A DNA stretch of 64,000 nt from an uncultured Hungatella sp. (lineage in GTDB: Bacteria > Bacillota > Clostridia > Lachnospirales > Lachnospiraceae): the NCBI GenBank assembly GCA_947089145.1, contig CAMUJH010000005.1, positions 1-64,000 of the forward strand, in the 5' to 3' direction. Position 1 is the first letter of the stretch; each line of letters starts with the position of its first letter. The notes beneath the pieces are model-generated. The model searched no databases, was not told the origin of the DNA, and saw nothing but the letters and a program-made list of their open reading frames with translations. Positions 1 through 7,797 of this stretch are shown piece by piece. A program made the translations under genes and the position numbers.

Positions 1-1
1 T

Positions 2-1321
2 GCGGTTTTTCTTTATTGCCGAAGCAATCACTTCATTCTGAAAAATAGCAAAAAACTTTTCGCTATCTTCTTTTTGTGGTTTAGATAGTGATTGTTCAAT
101 AGTGGCTTTTAAGAAATCGGTTATTAATTTCCTATCAAAATCCAAATCAATCTTTTTTGCGATTTCAGCAGTAACCTCCATGATTGCAAACTGTCGAAAA
201 TATCTTTTTATAATATTTTCTTCTGCTTGCAATCTATTTGCGATTTCCTTCTCCTTTTCTAACACCAAATTCTTTACATTTTCTGTTCCAATAGAAAATA
301 TTTCCTGCATAATTAACGGGACAATGTTTCCGTAATTATTTTGGAAAAACATTTCTATTTGTTTACACTGTCCATATGTATCAAAAAGCATATTTTTATT
401 TTCTTTGCCAATTTCTATTTCAATTAATCTGGCATTTGCTCCTTTTCTTTTGCTATCCATAGAATCCAAAATGTTATTTTCTGCCGTAAACAATATATTT
501 ACACAGAAATTTTCATTAGTGATATCTTTACCTTTTCTACTCCCATTCTTCTTATGCCGAAGTCTAACAATCCCCCCTTCTAATCTAAATATGGCCTCCT
601 GCCATTTGAAAGACTTATCCATAGCTACCATACCATCATCATCAAACAGTACAGCATAGCCATTTATTCCTGCTAAGATTTCCTCTGCGCCACTTACCGT
701 AGCATTTAACACATAATTGTTTTTTTGACATCTTGTATCGCCAAAAAAACTCTGTGCTAATTTAGCCAATGTTGTCTTTCCATAAGAAGATGGGCCAACA
801 AGAGCCATCAATGAGCATTGATTAAACAATCCATTGATGGGAGCCGCTAACTGATGGAGCAATACAGCCTGACGAACCACAGTATTTTCCATATAATTAT
901 TAATGATTGCTTGACCTGCTTCTCCTTTCGCTTTTGGCATATTTTTTTCTTGGATTACTTCTTCAAATAAACTATTCTTTTTAATATATTTTCCACAAGA
1001 ATATCCAAGAATATTTTCACTGTCATCATACTGATATCCAATTTCTTTCAGATACCTTACAACAGGAAATTCTGTATAATTCTTGTAAATTACATCCAAC
1101 AAATCATTCTCAACTGTTGGATTAGTAGTTATGCCAAAATTAATTATCCGTCTAATCTTTTTGGCAATATCGGACAGAAATTCTTCCAAAACAAAAATTT
1201 CCTCCCCATCTTTAATTACATATAAACGTAATTTTTCTTCATTAGATGGTAACTGAATCCTCCTTGCCTTAAATTCAATTTCCTTGCCCCTGTCATCAAT
1301 CTCTATTGTGTCTTCCATCAT
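2..1321 (-). CDS. DUF927-type P-loop ATPase, 3' end outside window
   Basis: I read an open minus-strand frame of 440 codons that runs off the left edge, so the C-terminus is missing. A Walker A motif GPSSYGKTT lies near residues 176-184 and a Walker B-like AVLFDDD about 45 residues later, both in a context typical of DUF927 (superfamily II helicase-like) proteins of plasmids, phages and integrative elements. Such proteins are thought to act in replication of the element; the exact role is unknown. The start is the ATG at 1321, with GGAG about 10 bases upstream; a second ATG follows at once. AT-rich composition matches the neighbouring recombinase genes. Confidence 0.75.
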   Translation of the reverse strand, partial: MMEDTIEIDDRGKEIEFKARRIQLPSNEEKLRLYVIKDGEEIFVLEEFLSDIAKKIRRIINFGITTNPTVENDLLDVIYKNYTEFPVVRYLKEIGYQYDDSENILGYSCGKYIKKNSLFEEVIQEKNMPKAKGEAGQAIINNYMENTVVRQAVLLHQLAAPINGLFNQCSLMALVGPSSYGKTTLAKLAQSFFGDTRCQKNNYVLNATVSGAEEILAGINGYAVLFDDDGMVAMDKSFKWQEAIFRLEGGIVRLRHKKNGSRKGKDITNENFCVNILFTAENNILDSMDSKRKGANARLIEIEIGKENKNMLFDTYGQCKQIEMFFQNNYGNIVPLIMQEIFSIGTENVKNLVLEKEKEIANRLQAEENIIKRYFRQFAIMEVTAEIAKKIDLDFDRKLITDFLKATIEQSLSKPQKEDSEKFFAIFQNEVIASAIKKNR

Positions 1322-1747
1322 AGTAAGCACACTCCTTTCTTATTATGCGCTTACTATCTGGACTTATGGATTTATAGTTCCTAAATTAATAGAGAGAGTA
1401 TGTCTTATTTAGGTAATATAATGTATTATGTTCTCGAAAATAAAGTATCTATTCTTTAAATCTTTTCTTATTAAATCAGATAACATAAGAGTAATTTTTT
1501 CAATCTTACTCTTATTCCTTTTAAACACCCTCAATTTTTTTGACATATCCTCACAAAATGAAGCATGGGGGAAAATTAAAATCATCCTCAAAAAACTTCC
1601 ACCTATCCGCATAAACACAAAAACTTACCATGTTTATCTCCAAACACCGACTTTTTTCATTTCACCCAAATGACCGATTTTTTAATTGAGTAGTCGTTTT
1701 TTTCTCTGCCAAACCCATCAAAATCCTTTAAAATCCTTATTTTGAAC
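1322..1747. other. AT-rich intergenic stretch without a convincing gene
   Basis: This gap separates the DUF927 gene from the small operon upstream of it on the same strand. Short open frames exist on both strands (about 1409-1618 minus and 1428-1673 plus), but neither has a ribosome binding site or recognisable sequence. It contains several T-rich runs around CCGA/GTCG cores near 1650-1700, which could be spaced binding sites, but the units are too irregular to call iterons. Confidence 0.4.
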
Positions 1748-1786
1748 AAAAAAATAGAGTCATATCATAAAATGATACAACCCTAT
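1748..1786 (-). terminator. Rho-independent terminator after the 163-aa gene
   Basis: On the minus strand an imperfect hairpin with arms ATAGGGTTGTATCAT and ATGATATGACTCTAT is followed directly by a run of seven T. It lies about 35 bases after the stop of the upstream minus-strand gene, so it probably ends the recombinase operon. Confidence 0.65.
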
Positions 1787-1822
1787 TTATACAATTCATG
1801 TATGATTTTTGACACGATGGCA

Positions 1823-2314
1823 TTAGCCCTGTCTTGGTTTAAATGCTCCGTAATCCTTTTTTACAGGGTTTCTCCCAGTTTGGTATTTCGTATTCGTCCT
1901 TGACTTCAATCGTCTTGTGATTGCCCTTACATAGTCCTCAACCGCCGCACCGACTTTTAATTCTAGGCTTATGTTATTAGCAGAATCATTTCTATGATAT
2001 TCATTTACCCTAGCCATAATTCGCCCGCCTTTCACAAGATGGACTGTTTTATTAACAGAAGTAACATTGACTATTGTTACTAAAGTTAATACTCTATGAG
2101 CCGTATTGACAGCAATCGAGCGATCCACAAGTTCTTCTATAAAATCCTCTACCGCCTCCGCCACACTGAAAATATAAGTTGTATTTTCAATGTAATTCGC
2201 TTTACTTGACAATTCTATGACCGCAATAACAGAACCGTCAATTTTATTAAAAAACTGAATAAATGTGTCATTCTGCTGAATGTGAACTAAATTTAATTGC
2301 TTACCCATATCCAT
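1823..2314 (-). CDS. Hypothetical protein, 163 aa
   Basis: I do not recognise this family. The protein is mostly beta/alpha-like with alternating hydrophobic residues, has no signal peptide or obvious membrane helix, and ends in a basic tail (KSRTNTKYQTGRNPVKKDYG). Its ATG overlaps the stop of the preceding 58-aa gene in a TAATG junction, which indicates translational coupling, and both follow the serine recombinase gene. A hairpin terminator follows. The context suggests an accessory protein of the mobile element, but no function can be given. Confidence 0.6.
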   Translation of the reverse strand: MDMGKQLNLVHIQQNDTFIQFFNKIDGSVIAVIELSSKANYIENTTYIFSVAEAVEDFIEELVDRSIAVNTAHRVLTLVTIVNVTSVNKTVHLVKGGRIMARVNEYHRNDSANNISLELKVGAAVEDYVRAITRRLKSRTNTKYQTGRNPVKKDYGAFKPRQG

Positions 2315-2490
2315 TAATTCCCCTTTCTCATAAACTCTTTTTCACAAGCCAACTGGGAGAGTTCATCCATAATTGGTTTTAAATTTTCTGGTGTTATAGC
2401 TTTTAAATCAGCGATTATCATAACATTTGTAACTACTTCTTCTCCTAATTCACTGTTAAGATTTTCAATCATAATGCTAATACTATACAT
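2314..2490 (-). CDS. Small protein, 58 aa
   Basis: A short gene I found between the recombinase and the 163-aa gene. It starts at the ATG at 2490 with an ideal AAGGAGG six bases upstream and ends in a TAATG overlap with the next gene, so it is almost certainly translated. The sequence begins MYSISIMIENLNSELGEE and is acidic with a regular pattern of hydrophobic residues; no family is recognised. It begins 11 bases after the recombinase stop, so all three genes form one operon. Confidence 0.6.
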   Translation of the reverse strand: MYSISIMIENLNSELGEEVVTNVMIIADLKAITPENLKPIMDELSQLACEKEFMRKGN

Positions 2491-2501
2491 ATCTTTCCTC
2501 C

Positions 2502-3173
2502 TTAAAAATCTATTTCTGCATTATCAGAAATAGTTGATATTTTATTATTAATATCTTCTAGCTTTTTTCTTCTATAAAAGCTAGATCGACTTATCCCAAG
2601 AAGTTTACAAGCCCTGTCTATGCTCAACTCTTTTCTATCAACTTCTTGGGAAATTTGTTCCCAGTCTTTTAATTCTCTAATGGGTCGCCCCTTGTATCTC
2701 CCTTCCTTTTTGGCAACCTCTATCCCTGCCCTTTGCCTTTCCTTGATAAACTCTAATTCAAGGTCGGCAAATATTGCCATCAGGTTATAGAATAGTTCAC
2801 CCATTTTTGTATGAGTATCTATTCCCTGATTAATGGCTACAATATTTACCCCCATATCTTTTAACTTGGAAGAAAACTCAACTAATTCTTTTAAATTTCT
2901 TCCTAATCTGTCAATACTCACAACTACAACCGTATCACCATTTTTTAAAAGTGATAACATTTCTTTAAATTGTGGTCGCTCCATTGATTTCCCTGAAAGT
3001 TTATCTTCAAAATAAACATCACATTTATTTTGCAAAACTTCTTTCTGTCTGGCAGAGTTTTGTTCTTTTGTAGACACTCTGCCATAACCATAAACTGTCC
3101 CAGAAGCCCATACCATATTTTCTTTGACTTGTTTCATATCTTTTTCATAATCTTGTGTCATATTATGATTCAT
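2502..3173 (-). CDS. Small serine recombinase (resolvase/invertase family)
   Basis: The 223-residue protein has the serine recombinase catalytic domain: GYGRVSTKEQ near residues 29-38, with S34 the expected nucleophile, and VSIDRLGRN further on with the conserved arginine. A helix-turn-helix (ACKLLGISRSSFYRRKK) closes the protein, as in resolvases and Pin-type invertases. It is somewhat longer than usual because of about 25 extra N-terminal residues. AGGAGGG sits correctly before the ATG at 3173. Proteins of this type resolve cointegrates or invert DNA next to their own gene. It heads a three-gene operon. Confidence 0.9.
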   Translation of the reverse strand: MNHNMTQDYEKDMKQVKENMVWASGTVYGYGRVSTKEQNSARQKEVLQNKCDVYFEDKLSGKSMERPQFKEMLSLLKNGDTVVVVSIDRLGRNLKELVEFSSKLKDMGVNIVAINQGIDTHTKMGELFYNLMAIFADLELEFIKERQRAGIEVAKKEGRYKGRPIRELKDWEQISQEVDRKELSIDRACKLLGISRSSFYRRKKLEDINNKISTISDNAEIDF

Positions 3174-3490
3174 TTAAAACCCTCCTTGCTAAAAATTTTT
3201 TAACTTGAATATGCAAAGTTTATAAAATATCGAATCCCATATGGGTATACCTAATGAAGCAAATTTTTTGATTTCATTTGGATTATTTCAAAACTATAAA
3301 AAATCTATTTTAAATAGTTCTTGCATAATCTAAATGAAATATCAAAATCAATTTCTCATAAAGTTATGTCATAAATCAAACCATTTTTGACACAACCCTA
3401 TTGAGAGCTTTTATTACTTTTCATTAAGATTAGACCAATATTTCATAAACTTATTTCATTAACAAAACAGGGATTTTATTTTAGATAAAC
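3174..3490. other. AT-rich region upstream of the recombinase gene
   Basis: No gene is seen. The stretch contains a palindrome CCCATATGGG near 3237-3246 just upstream of the recombinase ribosome binding site, and further short dyads. Serine resolvases commonly act at a res site adjacent to their gene, so this is the natural place for one, but I cannot define three binding sub-sites by eye. Confidence 0.35.
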
Positions 3491-3531
3491 ATAAAAAATC
3501 CAACATACACTTTATACGCATATGTTGGATT
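3491..3531 (-). terminator. Terminator of the secreted-protein operon
   Basis: A perfect 11-bp stem (AATCCAACATA / TATGTTGGATT) is followed on the minus strand by six T. It lies about 80 bases downstream of the stop of the secreted protein gene. Confidence 0.8.
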
Positions 3532-3612
3532 AATGTATGAAATATTAAGATATAGAAACAGAAATTTATATTTTACTTCTATTTTTTAGTTCCTTATTGT
3601 TGGATTTGTATA

Positions 3613-4290
3613 TTATTCCCAGTGAACATCTCCATAACCTTTACCACCTGCTTGATCCCATGACTCCCTTATCAAATCTTCAGGATAACCCAATTCTCTA
3701 CAATTATCCACAAAATCTTGTGGTATTACTGTTCCATCAGATGCCCTAAGTTCTCCCGTTGCCTTATTATTCTCTTGCTGTGTTTCTTTTTGAGGTGGTG
3801 TAGTGTTTTCTGGTTGTTTTGTATTCCCATTATCCGTAGGTATCTTATCTAATTGACGCTCATTTACTCCTGCATCTCTTACTTCTGATAAACCACTTGT
3901 AATTGCACCGAACGTCCCATCGTGCTCTTGATTGAATGTTATATAAACCTCTTTACCATTTATATTATATAACCCATTTACAGTAAGCATATGTCCGAAT
4001 GTTCCATCGTGGTTTACATTAAGAAGATAGGACTTCCCAGTGCTTTGATCTGTTACTAATCCACTATACATAACCGAACCATCTTCTGCACCTATCATAT
4101 ACCAATGCCCTGTTACATCATCTTGGAACCAACAGTCTTTGATAAAGCCACCTTGATTGTCTGATACCTGCCACCTTTCACCTGAACCTACCCATCTAGC
4201 AGATTGAGTAGGATTAGCATAGGAGAGTAGTGGCAACGATAAATTCATACCGATTGCCAGCCCTATTGCCATTAAACTTTTCTTTCTCAT
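3613..4290 (-). CDS. Secreted protein with wall-binding-like aromatic repeats
   Basis: The first 26 residues form a Sec signal peptide (MRKKSLMAIGLAIGMN, then a hydrophobic core, cleavage near SYANPT). The mature part has aromatic/glycine units such as WFQDDVTGHWYMIGAEDG and YLLNVNHDGTFGHM, which resemble the choline/glucan-binding repeats of clostridial surface proteins. A threonine/glutamine/proline-rich linker (residues about 150-180) leads to a short C-terminal segment. The start overlaps the preceding gene by four bases (ATGA), so both are one operon. It may attach to the cell wall of host or recipient cells; the binding target is not known. Confidence 0.65.
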   Translation of the reverse strand: MRKKSLMAIGLAIGMNLSLPLLSYANPTQSARWVGSGERWQVSDNQGGFIKDCWFQDDVTGHWYMIGAEDGSVMYSGLVTDQSTGKSYLLNVNHDGTFGHMLTVNGLYNINGKEVYITFNQEHDGTFGAITSGLSEVRDAGVNERQLDKIPTDNGNTKQPENTTPPQKETQQENNKATGELRASDGTVIPQDFVDNCRELGYPEDLIRESWDQAGGKGYGDVHWE

Positions 4291-4817
4291 TGCATTTTCC
4301 TCCTGCTAATTTGAACTTCTACATTCTCCATGTTTTCATCAATTCTATATGCACTGGCTATAAATATATCCGAACCAATTTCCTTCAGCAATTCATCCAA
4401 TTTCTTTGCTACCAAACTGATTTCATATTCTGATAATGGATTATCTTCTGGAAGATGGATAGACATTCCTTCCATATCATCATAAAAATCCAGCCCCTCT
4501 AATGGAATATCATAGGCACTTAATTTCTCCACGAATTTATCCATATCCGCATTATCTATACTTGCACTAAATTCATAAGAAATTTCACTGGAATGCTTTT
4601 CCAAATATTCCAGCCGTTCCTCATGTTGAACCAGTACACCTCTTACCTCCAGCAGTCCATCCCTAAGATTGGCAAGGCCATTCCTGATGTGTTCTAACTC
4701 TTTTTCTTTCATCAATTCCTCCAGAATATCCAGCATATTACTTAGTACAATACCAGCAGGCACAACCTGTATCATTTTCCGTAGAGCAACCGCCATTGTT
4801 ACTTTAAGTACATCCAT
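4287..4817 (-). CDS. Hypothetical coiled-coil protein
   Basis: I do not recognise the family. The N-terminal third has a hydrophobic segment (VTMAVALRKMIQVVPAGIVL), followed by a heptad-rich helix around residues 30-80 (EELMKEKELEHIRNGLANLR), then an acidic alpha/beta C-terminal part. I chose the ATG at 4817 because GGAGG lies eight bases before it; an earlier in-frame ATG at 4832 overlaps that site. It is translationally coupled to the secreted protein gene through an ATGA overlap. Confidence 0.6.
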   Translation of the reverse strand: MDVLKVTMAVALRKMIQVVPAGIVLSNMLDILEELMKEKELEHIRNGLANLRDGLLEVRGVLVQHEERLEYLEKHSSEISYEFSASIDNADMDKFVEKLSAYDIPLEGLDFYDDMEGMSIHLPEDNPLSEYEISLVAKKLDELLKEIGSDIFIASAYRIDENMENVEVQISRRKMQ

Positions 4818-4850
4818 CCATTTGTCCTCCATAAATTTTTGAAGAAAATC

Positions 4851-4888
4851 AAAAAGGCAAGGTGTCCGCTTTTACACTTCACCTTGCC
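4851..4888 (-). terminator. Hairpin terminator
   Basis: The minus strand reads a 9-bp perfect stem GGCAAGGTG / CACCTTGCC followed by five T. It lies upstream of the 4817 gene and would end any minus-strand transcript coming from the structured element at 4974-5220. Confidence 0.7.
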
Positions 4889-4973
4889 ATATTTTCGTAC
4901 TTTTTTCGTACTCAAATAAACTCCTAGCCATTTTCATCTTGTATAATGCTCACTTTTGCATTATAATGAAATG

Positions 4974-5180
4974 GCATAGCAGTGGATAGCCTCCATGTGG
5001 CTTGGTGTTCTCGCAAAACACTTTGTCACGCTGGCAGTGGTGTTACCAGCACCTCTGTCAGCGCTATGCACTTTTTAATTTTCTCTGCCCTTATCTTATC
5101 ATGGAAAGCACTGTATTTCAAGATTTATCTTTCCATAAATGCTATTTTACCGCCATATGTATCACCACCTCCTCCATTTC
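4974..5180 (-). ncRNA. Candidate multi-branched structured RNA with strong Shine-Dalgarno leader
   Basis: A pair of arms (GCATAGC 4974-4980, GCTATGC 5063-5069) encloses three hairpins: AGCC/GGCT at 4988-5002, GTGTT/AACAC at 5005-5021 and a 9-bp CGCTGGCAG/CTGTCAGCG stem at 5029-5063. On the minus strand upstream of this is GGAGGAGGTGG followed by an ATG whose frame stops after four codons, and an inverted repeat ATGGAAAG/CTTTCCAT. The frame after the inverted repeat (about 30 codons, ILKYSAFHDKIRAEKIKK onward) looks like a coding remnant. It could be a decayed small toxin gene or a regulatory RNA; I cannot decide. Confidence 0.4.
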
Positions 5181-5189
5181 CCCTATATC

Positions 5190-5219
5190 TTAACGCTAAG
5201 GGCTTGTTCTGTCTGTGGA
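5190..5219 (-). promoter_or_regulatory. Repeated promoter-like box, copy 1
   Basis: The minus strand has CAGACA, a 17-base spacer, then TAAGAT. The same arrangement recurs at 7692-7721, with 16 identical bases (5182-5197 and 7684-7699), a 13-base gap in both, and a further eight identical bases. The spacing fits a sigma-A promoter with weak hexamers. Confidence 0.35.
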
Positions 5220-5336
5220 GAGATTCACCAGAAATTGATCTTACTTTTTAGGGGTAATGTAGAATCCGAACTTACTTTCCATATCCAGACAAACAAAAAC
5301 TACACCCCATTAGAAGTGCAGCTTTTGTTATATTTG

Positions 5337-5849
5337 TTATAGAATATTATTCTTTTTTAATACCTCGATCCGCTTGTATACTGTATTCCTTGATATTCCA
5401 AGTAAATTCGCTATTTCCGTCTTTGAATGACCCTTTTTTAATAATTCTAACACTTCCTTTTCCCCAGCATTTGCCTTATATGCTATCTTCATCCCATTTT
5501 TAACCAATGTTCTTTGTATATCTTCACTGTTAAACTCTTTTATTGTCTTTTCATACAGAACCACCTTTTCATGCTCTGATTGATAGTCAAGAACAAGTTT
5601 ATCTCTTTCAGATTCTAAATCCCTAATCTTTTTCTCCAGTTCCCTATTCTTTTGCGTCAAGTCTACATTTTTCTTAACCTCATTTTCTAAACTTGTACCA
5701 AAACCAGCCGCAATATAGCACAAATTGGAAAATAGCCTATATTCTGAATCGCGTGATTCATATAGCAATTCATCATATAAACTTTTACTCACTAAGTCAT
5801 AAGGTAGTGATTTCTTCTTAAAAAATCCTATCAAATCATAAACATCCAT
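5337..5849 (-). CDS. DNA-binding protein with coiled coil and C-terminal HTH
   Basis: This 170-residue protein has three parts: an N-terminal alpha/beta region (about 1-55), a long coiled coil (NRELEKKIRDLESERDKLVL, about 65-105) and a C-terminal helix-turn-helix (KTEIANLLGISRNTVYKRIE, about 138-157) like that of resolvases and Hin-type proteins. A coiled coil joined to an HTH suggests a dimeric DNA-binding protein for maintenance or regulation of the mobile element. GGAGG lies eight bases before the ATG. The exact family is not recognised. Confidence 0.6.
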   Translation of the reverse strand: MDVYDLIGFFKKKSLPYDLVSKSLYDELLYESRDSEYRLFSNLCYIAAGFGTSLENEVKKNVDLTQKNRELEKKIRDLESERDKLVLDYQSEHEKVVLYEKTIKEFNSEDIQRTLVKNGMKIAYKANAGEKEVLELLKKGHSKTEIANLLGISRNTVYKRIEVLKKNNIL

Positions 5850-7071
5850 AAACTTCCTCCGTTTTTAAAATTTTTAAATCATATCTTATACGGACATATG
5901 TACATTCTATAGAAACACTGTCCTAAATTGACTGATTGACACATATTGATTCAATGAATCATTATCTATTAATCCATTTTTTTATTTATTTTCACACTTA
6001 TACTTTCATTATTTTTCTTCCCATTTTTCTTTCTACACTATTTTTCTAAACTATCTAAATACTTTCCTTGTTTATTCATTTTACTTTATCACATTATACC
6101 AAATGAAATTATATGTTAAATATACATTATTTTTAAATAACTATATCAAATTATAAAGAATATTATCCATTTCATGCTAATACTATCGGATATAAAGCAA
6201 CTATATTCTTTTTATCTGCTCATACCTAAACCTATATATTAATGCAAAAAAAGACCATATTTTAAACATACAGTTCCATTCCATAATCATACGCCAACTC
6301 TTCCTTTTAATGTAATTATATATCAATAACCTGTTCCATCAGATCCATATCGCAATGACCTCATATCTCCATTTATACCTTTCTGTTGCTTATATGATAT
6401 CTTCTCTTTTTTCGACATCATATTTACATCAAATCAGTACCTCCATTTCTTTCTTATGTCTTTTAAACCTATATCTTCAGATCTTGGGGAAAGCGTTTTT
6501 ATATATACAATTTCCTTGATGTTCTACTTTTAAAAGCCTCTTCTTACATGATTACATATATATGATAAAATCCAGGATTCTGAAACAAAAACAAATCTAT
6601 TTTCCCATATAACTACTGTATTCTTTTGCATTATCTGTCACTATTTTATTCTACTGCATTTATGACAGGAAATAAGTGGTATTTATTCTTTATCTATACG
6701 CCATTACAATTACGTTATTCAATATGCCTTCCTACATTCTTTCAAAATCCATTTACCTGAATCCATAATATAATTTTAAATGATCCGTTTATTATGATTT
6801 TTATTCTCATGTATCAATCTTTTTATTACCTTTTCCACCACTTTTTCATCCCCCATTTTTTCTATCGAACGTACCACTTCATTTTACCCCCAACGAATAT
6901 CCGTTTTTTCAAAAGTCTAAAAAATAATTTTACCATTTTATCTCAAACCGCCTTTTATCATACCCAAATTCCCCCATCCCACAATTCTATCCCTGATTTT
7001 ATGCTATCTCTATTTTCAATGTGCTAAAAAAGCGTAATTTGCGTAATTCCGTAATTTTATCTGCTGCCAAG
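5850..7071. other. 1.2-kb AT-rich stretch with almost no coding capacity
   Basis: The plus strand is unusually T- and C-rich and poor in G. No frame with good coding character is present; the open frame at 6794-7027 (+) is rich in F, Y and H and looks fortuitous. One tiny minus-strand frame at 6323-6421 is listed separately. Nothing else is recognised. The stretch could be decayed sequence or an origin-like region of the mobile element. Confidence 0.4.
6323..6421 (-). CDS. Possible 32-aa peptide (doubtful)
   Basis: A minus-strand frame starts with two ATG codons and encodes a short basic, glycine-rich peptide ending RYGSDGTGY. A GGAGG sequence lies upstream but about 19 bases away, further than usual. 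No relative is recognised. It is the only peptide-like frame in this gene-poor stretch, and it may be chance. Confidence 0.2.
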   Translation of the reverse strand: MMSKKEKISYKQQKGINGDMRSLRYGSDGTGY

Positions 7072-7095
7072 AAAAAAGCTGCCTTTTCAGACAGC
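7072..7095 (-). terminator. Terminator overlapping the end of the 181-aa gene
   Basis: The minus strand shows GCTGTC-loop-GGCAGC followed by six T. The stop codon of the upstream gene lies in the loop. Confidence 0.75.
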
Positions 7096-7632
7096 CTCCT
7101 TCATTGGTTCCTTTGTTTGCTTTTTCTCTTTCTTTTCCTTTCTTTCATTTGCCTTGCCCATATCCTTTCCTTCTGTTTTCCCCTCGCTGGCTGGCGCCTC
7201 ACCAGCGCCAGCCTTTTCCTTCCCAAAATCCTCCAGCATCCAAATTGAGGATTCCAAATTATTGCTGATCTCATTTAACATGCTGATAAACCGAAAATCT
7301 TCTTCCTTTAAGTTTAAAGCGTTCACCATGCAAATCTTATCCAGATCCCCTTTAAACTTCTGGAACAGTACCACCACTTTTTCCTGCATATTCTGGTTTC
7401 CTACAGGACTTCCTTTCCTGTATTTTCCCCTTGCCACTACCATAATCTCATTAGAAGCGGCCAGCATTTTAATTGCCCCGGCGATTACGCCGTCTGTCAT
7501 TTCCTCCTTTCTCTCTGCTCTCTCTTTAATCGCCGCTACCAGCTCTTTTCTGTCGTATTCCCTGCCCATCTCCACATAATTTCTGATGATGTCCTTTGCT
7601 TCTTCGCTTAATGTCCTTACCATTTTACTCAT
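7087..7632 (-). CDS. Hypothetical protein with basic, lysine-rich tail
   Basis: The first 75 residues look like a winged-helix fold (a helical segment, then EEMTDGVIAGAIKMLAASNE and a strand-like EIMVVARGKYRKG), so DNA binding is possible. Residues 75-135 are helical, and the last 40 residues are highly charged (NERKEKKEKKQTKEPMKE) and probably disordered. GGAG precedes the ATG at 7632, and a promoter-like box lies about 60 bases further upstream. I do not recognise the family; mobile-element context. Confidence 0.6.
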   Translation of the reverse strand: MSKMVRTLSEEAKDIIRNYVEMGREYDRKELVAAIKERAERKEEMTDGVIAGAIKMLAASNEIMVVARGKYRKGSPVGNQNMQEKVVVLFQKFKGDLDKICMVNALNLKEEDFRFISMLNEISNNLESSIWMLEDFGKEKAGAGEAPASEGKTEGKDMGKANERKEKKEKKQTKEPMKEAV

Positions 7633-7691
7633 GATTCTTTCTCCTTTTTCTTTTTATTTTTGTAATTCCTATCAATTACTATGCCTATATC

Positions 7692-7721
7692 TTAACGCTG
7701 GGTTTTTCTTTTGTCTGTGGT
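7692..7721 (-). promoter_or_regulatory. Repeated promoter-like box, copy 2
   Basis: The minus strand reads CAGACA, 17 bases, TAAGAT, matching the box at 5190-5219 in sequence and spacing. It lies upstream of the 181-aa gene at 7632. Confidence 0.4.
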
Positions 7722-7732
7722 GTAAATGCCGG

Positions 7733-7786
7733 AAATGGCATAGCTGGAATGTACGAAATAAACAGTTTTCCCAGCTATGCCATGCC
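7733..7786. repeat. Inverted repeat with 11-bp perfect arms
   Basis: GGCATAGCTGG and CCAGCTATGCC flank about 23 bases, between the DUF5688 gene and the next minus-strand promoter-like box. There is no T-run on either side, so it is a weak terminator candidate or a protein binding site. Confidence 0.5.
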
Positions 7787-7797
7787 AGCTTTAACCC

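Noticed and set aside
1409..1673. Two overlapping short frames on opposite strands.
   Set aside because: No ribosome binding sites and no recognisable sequence; both look like chance frames in AT-rich DNA.
1640..1720. Repeated T-runs around CCGA/GTCG as possible replication iterons.
   Set aside because: Units differ in sequence and spacing; too weak to call.
6794..7027. Plus-strand frame rich in F, Y and H.
   Set aside because: Amino-acid content reflects the T-rich strand; no ribosome binding site.
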